NCBI GenBank assembly: GCA_016617855.1
Contig: JAECUM010003668.1
Location: forward strand, 62,001 to 126,000
Direction of reading: 5' to 3'
From: Megalonaias nervosa
Lineage: Eukaryota > Mollusca > Bivalvia > Unionida > Unionidae
DNA: 64,000 bases
Both the position numbers and the translations under genes were made by a program. Of the stretch, positions 11,821 to 25,334 are shown one piece after another; position 1 is the stretch's first letter; the number at the start of each line of letters is the position of its first letter. Below the pieces are notes generated by a model. The model searched no databases and was not told the origin of the DNA. It was given only the letters and a program-made list of their open reading frames with translations.

Positions 11821-12795
11821 GGATTACGAAATGCCACTCTGCATCCCTGAGCCCACAGGGAGCTGGATTACAAAATGCCACTCTGCATGCCTGAGCTCAC
11901 AGGGAGTTGAATTACAAAATGCCACTCTGCATCCCTTTGCCCCCAGAGAGTAGGATTGCAAAGTGCCACTCGGCATCCCAGAGCTACAGGGAGTTGGATT
12001 ACAAAATGCCACTCTGCATGCCTGAGCCCACAGGGAGTTGGATTACAAAATGCCACTCTGCATCCCTGAGCCCACAGGGAGCTGGATTACAAAATGCCAC
12101 TCTGCATCCCTGAGGCCATGCAGAGTTGGATTACAAAATGCCACTCTGCATCCCTGAGCCCACAGGGAGTTAGATTACAAAATGCCACTCTGCATCCCTG
12201 AGCCCACAGGGAGTTAGATTACAAAATGCCACTCTGCATCCCTGAGCCCACAGGGAGCTGGATTACAAAATGCCACTCTGCATCTCTGAGCCCATACAGA
12301 GTTAGATTACAAAATGCCACTCTGCATCCCCTGAGCCCACAGGGAGTTAGGATTACAAAATGCCACTCTGCATCTCTTGACCCACAGGGAGTTGGATTAC
12401 AAAATGTCACTCTGCATCCCTGAGCCCATACAAAGTTGGATTACAGAATGCCACTCGGCATCCCTGAGCCCACAGGGAGTTGGATTACAAAATGCCACTC
12501 TGCATCCCTGAGCCCACAGGGAGTTGGATTACAAAATGCCACTCGGCATCCCTGAGCCCACAAGGAGTTGAATTACAAAATGCCACTCTGCATCCCTGAG
12601 CCCACAGGGAGTTGGATTACAAAATGCCACTCGGCATCCCTGAGCCCACAGGGAGTTGGATTACAAAATGCCACTCTGCATCCCTGAGGCCATGCAGAGT
12701 TGGATTACAAAATGCCACTCGGCATCCCTGAGCCCACAGGGAGTTGGATTACAAAATGCCACTCTGCATCCCTGAGCCCACAGGAAGCTGGATTG
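11821..12795. repeat. 43-bp minisatellite, about 23 copies
   Basis: The unit is GGATTACAAAATGCCACTCT followed by GCATCCCTGAGCCCACAGGGAGTT. Copies are over 90 percent alike, with small variants such as CTCGGCAT for CTCTGCAT and CATGCAGAG for CACAGGGAG. The array yields several 60 to 70-residue open frames on both strands, all periodic and not real genes. It lies 160 bases upstream of the 12958 exon. Confidence 0.97.
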
Positions 12796-12957
12796 CTAAG
12801 AAACTTAGTAAATAGTTTAGCCATCCTATAAAATGCACATATTAAGCAAGACAATTACAAAGACATCCTTCCTCCTCCTCTTCCAATAAAACAATTACTT
12901 CTAACACAGTATATGATGATTTTTTTTTAAAATAAAATTTTGAATTCTCCTTTTCAG

Positions 12958-13027
12958 AGTTCCAAGATGCTAGTGGTTACTGATGCAGTTCTTGAGACCA
13001 GACCATGCTCAGAACCATCACCATATT
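12958..13027 (+). CDS. A2M-like gene, exon 4 of 7 (end of bait region)
   Basis: The acceptor is CTCCTTTTCAG and the donor GTAAGTG. It starts in phase 0 and ends in phase 1, encoding SSKMLVVTDAVLETRPCSEP. The run VVTDAVL then RPC resembles the strand just after the bait region in alpha-2-macroglobulin/TEP proteins, where a conserved Cys is found. The phase joins exactly to the 31013 exon across an 18-kb intron. Confidence 0.75.
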
Positions 13028-13389
13028 GTAAGTGTTGTTTTTAACCATTCTGCACCATATAGAACACTTACATTGCACCTCAGCAGTTGCATATTTAATC
13101 ATTGATGCTTGAATGTGCACAGGCTAGTGATTTACCAGTCACCATTAGTTTGTTCTGGCTGGATAATATGGTTTCCTACTACTCAGATCTCTGCCTTCTA
13201 ATGTGTTGCAGAGAGGAAGTGAAATAAGCATTGAGATTTTTTATGTAGAATGGGCTTAGAATAGATAATGTTAAGATGCACTGTTTATAGTTTTTGATCT
13301 AAGAGAATTCTTCCACTAAATCTGCAAAATTCTCTTCCAAAATTTCCACCATGTTTATTACCCCCTTCTCCCTCCCCCCATAATATTTA

Positions 13390-13900
13390 TCTTTGCCATT
13401 TGTTACAACTCTGTGGTCTTAAAATAAGTAAGAGAAAGAAGTGAAACCAACTAGTTTAGTAAAATTCAACAAACAATAATTCCTCCCTCTAAAGTACAAA
13501 GTGAAAATTTAAATGGAACATCAAGTATTGTGAACTAAATCTTGTTTAATCTAACACAAGTCCAAAAGTATAGAATGTTCTGAATGAATTCCAATATTCA
13601 GTATGTTGATGTACCAACAATCTTGATGTATCACAATGATATAATCCAGGATGTCTTTGAATGAATTCCCAATATTCCCAAAATAGTGTTTTAGTCCAAA
13701 ACATCAAAGAGCAATTTGTAATTCCAATGAATAATTCAAATAAGTCAATCCTTTCAAATTTTATCTGAACACAACTAAAATTGATTCCACAAACTGATAT
13801 TAAAATAGAAGTGAATAAATTTGTTTACCACAACTTATATAAAAACCTAAAACACAAAATAAAATGATCAAAAGGTGGGTCACAAATTCTCTTCAAGAAC
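13390..13900. repeat. Dispersed repeat family, copy 2
   Basis: The copy begins GTTACAACTCTGTGGTCTTA and continues with AAGAGAAAGAAGTG and TACAAAGTGAAAAT, closely like the copy at 25335 and more loosely like that at 6180. No coding sequence was seen. Confidence 0.55.
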
Positions 13901-14086
13901 AGTCTAAGTTCATGAATAAGGCTAGACCTTGAATTCAGATAATCAGTAAACATGTTTACAAAAGATCTTTATCTTAAAGTCTAATCTACAGTTATGGATA
14001 AAAGTTGGCTATATAAATATATTGTTTCCAAATGACCCATATCTTGAAGTACAATCTACAATCATGGACAAAAGTTATATACACAC

Positions 14087-14158
<72 letters not shown>
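14087..14158. repeat. (TA)n microsatellite
   Basis: About 72 bases of uninterrupted TA dinucleotide. The Tyr/Ile open frame across it is an artefact of the repeat. Confidence 0.98.
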
Positions 14159-14159
<1 letters not shown>

Positions 14160-14162
<3 letters not shown>

Positions 14163-17100
14163 CTATGTCATTTCTTGGAGTAGATTCAAACAATCAGAGC
14201 CTCCAATTGTGGAGATACACAGACAGTTGGTTCAAGAGATAGAAACAGGTTGCAACTGTGATTGCAACATCCAGTGCAATTATGTTACCAGCTAAAGTGT
14301 CCTTTTCTTCTGGAGACATTACAGCTGTGCTCAAATCTTTGAACCACATTAAAACCTCCCCAAAAGAAATTTCATGATTTTTGTGATTCTCCTAAAGAAC
14401 TAAAAGCATTGCAAGTCTTCCATTTACCAGTTCATTATTTCCCAGAAATTACAAAAACGTGATTTGTTCATACAGTCAAGAAAGGTATGCTGTACTGTTC
14501 ATTGCCTAGTTAAATTGGTAATACAGTTAATTAACCAAAGTTCTCCACCAATTTCTCAGTAAAAGGACACATATAGTTGACTCATGCATATCTCCTGAAT
14601 AGTGAACATTGACCAAAGTGCATAACTTTTCACCTTTCCCCTCTGTATAACAGACAAAGGGAGAAACTTTTATTCATTACCTCCGCTTACCATCATAGAT
14701 GGACTCCATTAACCAGATGTTCACATGTTTAAGCTATTGCTTGGTACGATATAGACAATACTGCTTGTCCTCTTGAGATCAAATAATGTTCTTGTTTTGA
14801 ATCATCCATTGACGAGGTCAGTATATTATCATGTCAAAAGGTGTGGACTTCAGTATTGTGACTTTGTGATCTAACATGGTATCACTGGTGTTCATTGTTG
14901 GTTGTTTATTCATATGCACTGCCAAAGTAATGTGTTTATTATTTGTACATTTGAACATTTTCAGAATGTTAATTGCCAGTTTTTTTTGTTGTTGTTGTAA
15001 TAGCACTTTTTTGTTAGAGTTGAATAAGGACAAGAAAATGTATTAAGCACATGAGATTAGAAGTTATTGAAGACATGCATGATGTGTCTAGCCTGCACAT
15101 TGATTTCATCAGCTTCAACCAGCAGTGTAAGTGCACTGTGGAAAAACCTTAATAGCAAGAAGAGACACAACAGGTCTTGATGAATAGAATGTGACATACT
15201 CAGCCTTCATCCAAAGATGCCGTCACTTGACAGTGTAATGCCAGATGCCATGATGCCTTCCCCCCAAAAAATGATTCGGATAATGCCAACTGTCACTATA
15301 ACATCTGGTCAGCTAGAAAAGGAGGAACTAGAGGCTGCAGAGATGATGTTTATGTATTATTCCCAGATACTGCCAGAATTGCAGATGTATTGACTGGTAC
15401 AAGAACACAGTTGCTGACATTAATTGTATATATGTCCATTGTAAATCATTGATGCTTGGTGTTAATTGGAAAGTGTCCTTCTTTATTTTTACAGTCCAAT
15501 GGGTTTCAGCCCCCCCCCCAATCTTAGTGTGGCCTGTGGGCCTGTAAGTTCAGGCAGATGAGGTATATTTTGGATATTGATGATCCATATTCTCATCTTT
15601 TCACACTATATACTGCCACTCTGACTGCAGACAACACAGTCCAGTGGGCCGTACCAGTTGATGAGTGACTAGGTATCTGCCACTTTGTCAAGCCATGCTG
15701 CATACTGACTGGCCATTCTGTGGTTTTCAAAGTCATATAGGAATCTGGCTAGCTGGTCTGTCAATTTCTTATTCCACACATTAGTTCCCAAGCCAACCAT
15801 CCAGTTGGCTGCCAAGCCAACTGTCCAACTGCTCATTCAGCACATTCCAGGAAGACAAGCCATGACTCATGCTTCGCCGCCAATTCAACCACTGGGTTAG
15901 TTTTTCATGGCATATCCATTGAGGAAGTACTCTGACTCCACAATGGAGTGTATGGAGTTTAGTTTCAAAACAGCTGTTTAGGAAATTTGTCATGCTTTGC
16001 CAACACCAATGTCTGCATGCCAAGCCTATAAAGTGAAGGGTTTGACAGACTTGGAAGCTAAGGATGATCACCCCTCCTTATGTTTATTACTACAGTTGGT
16101 GAAGATAAAGGAGATAACAGTTCACTGGTCTGACAAGGTCTTGGATCCCAGTAATTCCAAGGCTTTCTTCATGAGAAGCCAGCTACCAGCTTTGTTCTTA
16201 TCATGCTGGTAATATGCTCAGATGATTGGCACTAAGCTTTCTACCTAGGACAACTTGATCACCTTCATGTTTTATATGGTGGATAGGAATGTTTACCATG
16301 CCTCCCCCAAGCCAGTGTTGAACATGGTAACATTTTCCTCCTTGCTAGATTAGGCATCTTTTAGCAGGAGGTGCAGTAAGACCTACACTTCAGTTTCTCA
16401 GATGGTCAATCATCAGTAGACAGAGACAGTATAGCTTTAGGATGTCAAAAGCCCCAATTGTACCCATGGACTGGAAGTTATTTAATGACACACAACAGTC
16501 GGTGCAGAATGTTATTTCAGTGGTGGTTCTGTGTTAAGCTTAGTTTAGATGGCAATCTTCCAACAAACAGAAAACATTTATCATCTCACACTATTAATCC
16601 CTTAGAACATGCGCAGAAGTCTATTTCTTGAATGGCGCCTGTCTTAAACAGAGTTGCTCAGCAGACTCTGGTCAATGCCATAAGAGCAACTGGCAGAAAG
16701 ATTCAGTGCTCTCCACTTCCACCTTTCTCACATGCTATCACAAATCCAGACGAAGATTGCAGCCATTTCTTCCATGGCCAGGGCAAGGAAATGCATAAAC
16801 AAGCCACCAGTTAGACAAATTTTCCTCACATATAGCCTTAGACATGGGGAGGGGGAGATTTTTAGGGAAGTAAACAAGCAGATAGAAAGATGCCTCGTGG
16901 ACAAAGCAGAAAGAGGCAGAAAGAAGACAATCATTTCACTCTAGTTTTGTCCATGCCAGTCTCCATATAACAAGAAATTACACTGTTTTCATGCTGCCCT
17001 TGTCAGATATCCCAGGGTGGGTAAAGCTCATATTCTTTGCTGTCAGTTTGGAATGTATTTGCCCCAAAGATCAATGGACCTAGCAAGTGATTTCCTAGGG

Positions 17101-17230
17101 CCTCAGTGTCATATTTAAGGAACCTACTATTGTCCAGGGGATCTTCAGCTACAGATATCCCCAAAGACCTGTACAAGGCCAACACTTTGCAGTGAGAAGT
17201 TGACAACCTTCTCCAGAAATGGGTGGTAAC
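14160..17230. other. Stretch with no supported gene
   Basis: Short open frames here show no family motif I recognise. Because a DIRS-type RT relic lies just downstream on the + strand, part of this stretch may be decayed gag-like sequence of the same element, but I cannot show it. Confidence 0.35.
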
Positions 17231-17239
17231 GATCATTCA

Positions 17240-17740
17240 CAACATGAATCACCAGGTTTTTATTAGAGATTGTTCCTGGTCCCAGAGGCCAATGGCACTC
17301 TTTGTCTAATCATAGACCTAAGCACTCTTTGACTAATCTTAGACTTAAGTGCAAACAATAATATCACTAGCACCCCATGGTTCAAAATGGAAGCATGAAG
17401 GTGGGTTTTAAATACTATTCAGAAGGGAGACTTTATTATCAGTGTAGACCTGCAAGATGCATATCCACTTGTTCCAGTTCATAAAGCCACCAGGAAGTTC
17501 CTGGTGTTTGCTTTCAGGGACAGTTTACCAGTTGAAAGCACTAACTTTGGACTCAACACCAGTCCCTGGGACTTCACTTGTCTGATGGATGGAGTAATGG
17601 TCTATTTCAAAACCACCTCAATGATGGCAACATCCAACTACATCAACAATAGTGGCAAAACGATACACATGTGCCACGTATCAATACAATTCATGATATG
17701 CAGCCTGTGATACAATACATATCGAGACACATGAACTTGA
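17240..17740 (+). pseudogene. DIRS-like reverse transcriptase fragment
   Basis: A broken frame reads VDLQDAYPLVPVHKATRKF near 17440-17500, preceded by traces of the PKxxGxxRLIIDLxxLN block. These are RT motifs 1-3 of DIRS/gypsy-type polymerases. Sequence at 17650-17735 then resembles the interior of the hAT-like ends at 5551 and 20347, so the fragment appears cut off or interrupted there. Confidence 0.65.
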
Positions 17741-20200
17741 TGGTCTTTCCATCTTTGGAAGGTAGCTGGTGCCCTTTTATGTATGTTGACATTCTGATCC
17801 TATTTCCAGTATGCAGACTACAGATAGACATATAATTATCATATTTATATGCAATTCTCATAGATGAGAAGATAACAACAATACTTTCAAACAGACAACC
17901 TGTTGGTGGCAGTGAGTTTTATCCAACATTTTAGACCATTTAATGGTGGCTCCATTGAACTCAATTTGTTTTGTACAACATGAATGATTTGAAAACATTA
18001 CCAATTTCGTGTCTTAGTTACACGTGGAAGACATTACGATGTTATCTTCAAAACAGAAGAAATAATGCAGTTTCCTCATGCAAAGAAAATCTTATCTTGA
18101 ACAATACGGGCATGGGAATAAAGTAGAATACCAACAAAATCTATCACATTCTACTTAGTGCAGATGCAAAAGACTGCTGCAGCCACAGGTACTTGTATTT
18201 GTTAGTGAAGAAGGAAAACTATTGACTACATCCAGTCCTATTCTACAGTTTTTGTTAACTTACACAGGGTGATAAACTTGAGCAGTTTGAAATCTGCCCC
18301 ATAGCTCATTCTATGCTAATTTCATTTTTCCCATCATCACCTTCATTCACTGGTAAAATATCTCTGCATAAAAAAGAGAGATTCTAAATTTGTTCCCCAT
18401 GTACAAGTTAAGGAGAGATAATGACAGGATTTTATCTTAAGGGATACCTCCCTCTTTATCATAGAAATAAGGAGGGGGAAGAAGAAATGGTCATAAATCA
18501 TTATTTATTTAAACTTCAGTATATGTCTCTCTTTCTTCCTGCTCCACTTTCCTATAGGTCTACTGTTAATTATTTAAGAGCATACTCGGCTCATTTTCTT
18601 TGTATCAATATTGTTCTGTACTTCTTTCTGAAGGGACATATACATAGTTAGCTTTGTCAGCTTGAATATATTGAGAAACTGATCTTTGTGACTGTTATGT
18701 ACAATTTTCCAGAGCTCACAGATATTATTTATTGGATACATCTGCTCCAAAATAAGATTTTTCACGAACATAAACTTCCTTTGTTAAATCAGTAGTTTAC
18801 TGACTACTATGCCAAATTTCATCTCTGTTCCATAATGCTGTATAAGGGTATTTAGTCAATCAATGCTTGTGCAGACATAGGTATTAAAATAAATGTCTTT
18901 ACTTCTTAATTTCATTTTTTTACACTTATATTATTCAATTTATCTTAACCCTGATATGTATATGTGTATATGGTATTTTAGCATATGATCTGTAGGACAA
19001 AGTTATTTAATTAACAAAAAAAATGAAAATTGCAATATACATTTAAATTATCTGTGTTTTTAATTAGGCTCAGTATTCTGCCCCTTGTACATTTAATTTT
19101 GAAATACCACTGAAAGTGTCATGCCATTTTTTTTATTTTTTCATCCAGCATGTACATTTAACACCATTCAAACTCAAAATCACTCAATTAACACTTTCCC
19201 AGATCCAGTAATCTGATATACTTCATAACTTTAAAATTTATTGTCATCATTACTATCATCAGAAAGTATTTGCCAAACAAAATCGTAATGAACCATGCTG
19301 GGAAGCATACATTTTGGGTTTACTAGGTAGCCCATATTTTAAACACGCATTTGTAAAACTGTCTTCATGAATAGTTTTGAACTATGCCATAATGCTTATT
19401 CCAGGGCACCTTGTGCTAATCAAATTTACTTTCACAACCATTCATGTCGTGATTGAGGAACCCAGATGTGGAATGGTTGCAGTCTGAAAAACAGATGTAG
19501 ATAGAAAAATGGTTAAATAAAAATTGTATACTTTGCCAAGCACATTTTCATATATGGGACTTTCAATGAATTTGTGGGAGTTCTTGCATTTCACTGTTCT
19601 CCAAGTGCATGAATTTGTACAAATTTTGCATGATTTGCGCAATGGCACAACCTGACAGCATCTCTGCGTAAGTACTTGACATATATAATGACTTTCCCAC
19701 AAAGACTCTGTTGCTCTGCCAACATTTCCTGTGTGTCACTCAGAGAATAAGCTACAATGATTTCTGATTGGTGGTTAATGTTTAACCTGGACCGGAGCAA
19801 GCAATAACCACAAATGAGAATTCAGTATAACATATTTCACCGTGCAAAACACCGGTAGCGTAGCTTTCAAATTGACCAAAGGAGTCAAGATACAATTCAA
19901 AGTAGAAACTTTGCATGAAAGTGGTTATTAAATGATGAGTAAAGTACTTCATTATACATGTGAAACATATTTTGAATGTATAGTATATGCTGAACATACT
20001 TCTGGGTTAAGATAATTATCATGGAATGGGTGGGGGGCAGATTACAAACCATGTTACTTGGTGTTAATTTGCAGACAGCAAATGGGTATTCTCAAATAGT
20101 CTTTTTGGTTTTTACTAATAAACATGAGTGCCTGTGAATGCAAATGCTGTTTTAGATGCATCATAATTTTACAGAATAACAAAGCAAGTAATAATAATTA
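17740..20200. other. Gene-free intronic stretch
   Basis: AT-rich, with no supported exon, RNA gene or tandem array. Frames up to 86 codons are present but have no recognisable motif. Confidence 0.4.
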
Positions 20201-20347
20201 TTCATGACTGCTGAAGACTAAAATAACAATTAACATGCATAAGGTAAGTATCATTTTTTATTGATTCTCCATCTCTTGTATTGATATGTGTATCGTTTCA
20301 GCAAAAGTATTGATGCATCAATATATCGATGAATCGTTTCACCCCTA
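20200..20347 (-). repeat. hAT-like transposon end (second copy, inverted)
   Basis: Read on the minus strand from 20347, it begins AGGGGTGAAACGATTCATCG and matches 5551-5700 for about 150 bases. The outer flanking 8-mers of the two ends do not match each other. They may be two separate insertions and not the two ends of one element. Confidence 0.6.
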
Positions 20348-20559
20348 ATTGACAGCATTCTTTAAAAACATCAGGTGAGTTATATTTTGAAGCAAGACCT
20401 GATATCCCATATAACTCAACTTCTAAGTCTTTGAAAAGACTGAAATTATACTAACTTATCATTTTTTTCATTTCGGTATGGAGTTGAAAACATGTAAACA
20501 GAGTATGTCTCTTCCAGAAACTTGCATTGAAAATCAGTTCAATGGTAGGTTCAGTTCTT

Positions 20560-21250
20560 ACGGATTCCATCTCAGAAGGCAGGAGAACCTCTTTTGACTC
20601 ATGTCAGGTGTTACCTTGCAGGTACAGTCATCAGGGATGATGGTTTGTACAGATGCGAGCAACGAGGGCAATGTTGCACATCTCCTTCCATCATTCCAGG
20701 AGGCCAGTGGACAGTGGCCCAGTCAGGATCATCTGTTCATATCAACATCCTTGAGATAAAAGCATTTCATTGATAGCAGAAGAATCTACACTGAAAGGGC
20801 ATTATCATTCTGTCTGACAACTCCACTGTGGTGAATTATCTCAGAAAGCATGGGGAAATCAGTTCTGCAGACCTTTGCATTCTTGTTTGGGATTGTTAAG
20901 GTGGTGTCTTCAACAACAAATTCCAGTTCAAGTTCATCATATTTCAGGCCAGCTAAATATATTAGTGGACTCGCTGTCTGAGAAGAATCAAGTAATATGT
21001 ATAGAATGGTCACTTCATTCCTCAGTTTTGACTTGCATATTTGCTTACTGGAATCGACCACTGGTGGGATCCGTTTGCATCAAGGTGGAATGCAAACCTC
21101 CCAACCTTTATCTCACCAGTTCTGGATCTAAAGATGTGGGCAGTCAATGCTTTTTCCATAGCTTGGAACAGTTTGGATGCATTCTTACCCTCCAACAACT
21201 CTGATTCCAAAGGTGATGCAAAAAGCAAGAGAATCTGTGTCACCTCATTC
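20560..21250 (+). pseudogene. DIRS-like RNase H and following region (broken)
   Basis: Broken + frames include CTDASNEG (first RNase H Asp), then SDNSTVVNYLRKHG-like text in another frame, VHHISGQLNILVDSLSEKNQ (HIPG...AD.LSR motif) and DPFASRWNANLPTFISPV followed by WAVNAFSIAW, the DIRS block after RNase H. At least two frameshifts separate these parts. Confidence 0.8.
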
Positions 21251-21269
21251 TGATTGCTCCAATTGAGTT

Positions 21270-22300
21270 TGATTAATCATGGATAAACAGCCTAATAAAT
21301 CTAGCTGCAGAAATCCCAAGAAAAATAGAGATATTTCACTATCTGCTCAACCACAATGGCAGGCATTTCATCCCAATCCAGAGTTGTTGAACCTGTATAT
21401 TTGGATCATATTAAACAAAGCCCTCAAGAACAAACAGTTCTCTAAACAAGTGGTGGAGAGAATTGCTTAAGTGAGAAGGTCCTCCATTTTGAAAGGATAT
21501 TAGTGGAAATGGAGAATTTTCTCACAATGATGTGAGCATGAGCAAATTTCACAGCTGAAGGCATCAATAGCTTGAATACTTGCTACTTTAGCTGTTTGAT
21601 AAGAAACATTTAGCTCCAATCACAATAAAAACCTTCCATTCCATGATCTCTGACAAATTGCATCATCATAGAAGAACGGATAGTGGACAAATGAAACAAT
21701 CTTCTGTAAAATGTTGGTTTCACACATCCAAAGGCATGACTCTCATGGAATCTCATGGAATCTCACACATCCAAAGGCATGACTCTCATGGAATCTCATG
21801 GGTGCTAACCAGACTGAATTAGACACCTTTTGAACTGTTCTCAAGAGCTTCTTGGATTCCCCTCTCATATAAAACTTGCTTCTTGCTTGCTTTAACATCA
21901 GCAGACAGAGTGAAATACACACCATGTTGGTTGACCCAAACTACTTAAAATTTTGATGGGATCGTTTAATGTCACTCATAATGGCTCATGCTTTCATTGC
22001 TAAGAAAAGGCTACTGTTAATGAGAAATGAATGTAGACACTCTCATCATGGATGAAATGGGTTATCTGGTGCACATTCTGAGAATTAAATCAAGATCAAA
22101 TGAACTTTGTATGCATTTCAGCTTATGAAGCTAGAGCACTCATAATAATGATTCCATTCAAGCAAAACTGTAACCAAGCTGACATTAAGATGGAGGTCAG
22201 AGTCAACTTTCTACCTCAGAGATCTTTCATCCCAAAATGCTCAGCTAGACCTGGTGGGGTCTATTATTGCAGCACAACAGGCATTGGCACTTCCTAAGGA
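21270..22300 (+). pseudogene. DIRS-like tyrosine recombinase relic
   Basis: Downstream of the RNase H relic, weak open pieces continue. 21279-21470 resembles a recombinase N-terminus (FHPNPELLNLYIWIIL), and near 22250 a piece ends GGVYYCSTTGIGTS. Position and order (RNase H then recombinase) support DIRS, but the domain is too decayed to show catalytic residues. A 33-bp direct duplication lies inside at about 21721-21790. Confidence 0.5.
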
Positions 22301-22569
22301 TGCTGCTTTATGACTTCCGATCGATTGTAGGAGGGAAATATGTTTTCCTTTCATAAAAGCTGCACCTTGATATGTTGAGTGAATGCTCCATCTGGATTAT
22401 CTGTCTAGAAGCTGCCTCACACACCTTAGGGGGCTGGAGATAGCCTCTCTGGGGTAAGTGGATGTGATTCACTCCATCTATTACCTGCTTTCTTAAAGCA
22501 TTATGATTGTATAACATATTTGAAGAAGAAACCAATTTGTACAATGTTTTTTTGATAATGTTTACCTGA

Positions 22570-22651
22570 TCATAATATGGATACACCCTCCCAGCCTCAT
22601 AATATGGATACACCCTCCCAGCCTCATAATATGGATACACCCTCCCTGCCT
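22570..22651. repeat. 27-bp tandem repeat, three copies
   Basis: Three copies of CCTCATAATATGGATACACC plus CTCCCAG, the last one diverging at its end. Confidence 0.9.
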
Positions 22652-22689
22652 CATCGTTCTAAGAGAGCATGTATTCCACTCCAGAAGTA

Positions 22690-24700
22690 ACAAGTATTAA
22701 TGGGATTTGGTGCCAATCCATGTATTTTGGAGAGATCACTCAACTTTAGCCTGGGAGAGCTGGATTGGTCAGGTATTAGTAGTTACTATGATTGGATGGG
22801 TATTATCAATGAAATATATTTTATTAGAAATGAATTGGCTTCACCATCTCTAAGCCTTCCAACAGCCATCTTGGACTTGCCACCCAGTTAATCCACAGAC
22901 AGCTTGCTAGTAGGTGCTAGACTACATCAGTTTTGGCAGTCTTGGATTGACCTTTTTTTGTGATATGACTGTTTGAAAGGGCTTTGGATTTTGTTTATTC
23001 AGGCCATTTCCCCAATGTCATTTCCTTCAGTGATGGTCATGTCATGGAGATTTTGTGGAAGGTAATGATCTGGTCATTACTTGACAGGCAGGCAGTGGAG
23101 AGAGTTTGCAAGCTGAATTCTCCAGGGTTTTATTCCAGACTGTTTCTAATGCCCAAAGCCAATGGAAATCTCAGGCTAGTTTTATTCCAGACTGTTTCTG
23201 ATGCACAGAGCCAATGGAAATCTCAGGCTAGTCAAAGACCTTAGCTCAAAAATATGTAGTTGAACTGAGGTTTAAAATGGAGATGGCACATTTCATCAGG
23301 CTTTCCATAAAGATTGACAAAATTTTGGTCAGTCTAGACCTAACTGATGCTTATTTTCATGTCCATTATCCACAAGCTTCATGCAAGTTGCTTCAGTTCA
23401 GTTTCCAAGGAACAATATACCAGTTACACTTGCTCCCAACATCATTCTATGGCCGTTCATGAAGATCATCAGCTGCGTCATCACTTACGTCTGGTCAACC
23501 TCATAGACAGCAGCTGAAGCATACCACAACAATGTCCTCCAAAAACACATGGGAAGTTCATCTTTGGTGTAGAGGAGAAGCAGTCTTGTTTCCCATGTTT
23601 TAAACAGAGTTTCTAGGGAACAGAGACAAGTCAGATGACAATCCTAAGAGCATTGTGTCCTTTTGGGCACAGAATTCTTTACCAATATTAACCTTATCCA
23701 CTTGGGCTTATGGATCTGATTTCCAAAAGTAAGTGGATTTCAATGAGAGAGTTTCAGCATCATCTTTGTCATCTTAGTGCCCAACCTTCTCAAACTGCTA
23801 CCATTGCAGGTGTTTCACTAACTTCATTATGCCTGGCCATTGTTTGGAGAGCAATGCATCAAAAGGAATTTCAATCTTCTATCCTGAAGAGCATTTTGTG
23901 GGCTAGAAGGCCCTTCACTTTGAAGGTGTACAAGGGGAAGAGGTTATAAACATCATCATCCCATTGAGTACCTGGGTACTGCAGATGGCTGACTTTTTTC
24001 TCTGACATTTTGAGGAGAAAAGGTTAGCCCTATTGCAATCAAATGCCACTGCTGCATGATCAATGATATGTTCATGTTCCATGGTAGATTGGATATTGGT
24101 TGTGATATGAATCAGTCAGGCCTGCTAGCCCCATTTTGATCAGAATTGAACAAAATCTAATACCATGTTTCATAAATGGAATCCTTTGTGGTTCGGACAT
24201 GGCTCAGTTTAGATCAGTTTGAGCTTTTAGCCAGAACTTGTTGAAGCTGCTATCATACAAAACTCTTTACTTTCAGCATCCAGGGTGAGCAAGTTGCATG
24301 CCCATTTAGTGGCCCAAACTATCTCCAGTTCAAGTCAGATGGTTTTGTGGTCTTGATAATGTAACCATGCTTAGTAGCTAAGAATAGCTAATCATCAACA
24401 GGCAATCAAAGAGTGGCCATTAATTCACTCTCCTCTATTGATTTGTTAAGTGAGGTGGCAGTGCAAGACCTGGTCCATGCTCTCAAGCGCTACTTGTAAT
24501 ATATGGCATTGGGTCATGAGACCTGACATCTCTTTCTTTTGGTGAAGGCCCTGAAAGATGGTATAATCCCTCAAGCCAGAGAATTAGTTTACTCTGAGAG
24601 GGCAAAGTTTACCCCATCATGTAAAGTGGCTCAGTTTAGATCAATTTTAGATTGCAATTAGAAGAGCAGTCTAACCTTCATGTAGGGAATTCAGCCATTC
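22690..24700 (+). pseudogene. Second + strand DIRS-like element: reverse transcriptase (broken)
   Basis: Pieces in order: SPGFYSRLFLMPKANGNLR (RT motif 1, near 23120), IKIDKILVSLDLTDAYFHVH (motif A with the catalytic Asp, near 23310-23370), and HHLCHLSAQPSQTA with SLCLAIVWRAMHQKEFQSS (thumb region, 23750-23880). Several shifts and stops interrupt it. A tandem duplication of about 54 bases at 23136-23235 duplicates the motif 1 segment. It is distinct from the fragment just upstream because RT follows a recombinase relic. Confidence 0.75.
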
Positions 24701-24868
24701 TTTCCTCAGTGAGTGTCCAAGGTAGAGATAGATTGTACAGGCATGTCTTCTACCTGTTATCAGTTCTCCTGACATCAGCGTGATTGGGAAATTTTTAACA
24801 AAAAAAATATAAATTTGTTGTAAGTTATGTTCTCAAAGAATACGTAACCAATCCTATTACTGTTAAAG

Positions 24869-24984
24869 CCTCACACCCTGATTGAGGTATTACACAGCCT
24901 CACACACTGATTGAGGTATTACACAGCCTTGCACCCTGATTGAGGTATTACACAGCCTCACACCCTGATTGAGGTATTACACAG
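24869..24984. repeat. 29-bp tandem repeat, four copies
   Basis: Four copies of CCTCACACCCTGATTGAGGT plus ATTACACAG with only two or three differences. Confidence 0.95.
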
Positions 24985-25334
24985 CTTAAAATTGTAAACA
25001 TACAATATTGCTGGGTAGTGGTGGTGACAAGGGGAGATAAAAAAGATTGCTTTGTCTATTCCATACACAGAAAAGACATCCTTATTTTATCTTTCCAGTG
25101 TTGCTGGATTCAAGAGGTAGCAGAGTTTATTTCTTGATGTTATTGTCATCAGATAAGTATTCCTGGAGAAACATTATTTACTAAAATATATCATTTTTTT
25201 TATTTGAATTCATTGATGAAGCCTTTTATCAATGTAACACCAGAAAAAAATCTTGGACTTGTTTTAAGAATGCAGTTCATTGAAAAGGTTTTACCCTATA
25301 CTATTGGGAATTTATCAGTTTTACTTTCTTTAAC

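Noticed and set aside
11824..12423. Cys-rich open frames in the 43-bp minisatellite
   Set aside because: Same peptides in several frames; explained by the repeat unit.
11821..12795. A CRISPR-like array
   Set aside because: Units are contiguous without unique spacers, and the context is eukaryotic. The same holds for the other tandem arrays.
14032..14295. Tyr/Ile-rich 87-codon frame
   Set aside because: It spans the (TA)n repeat.
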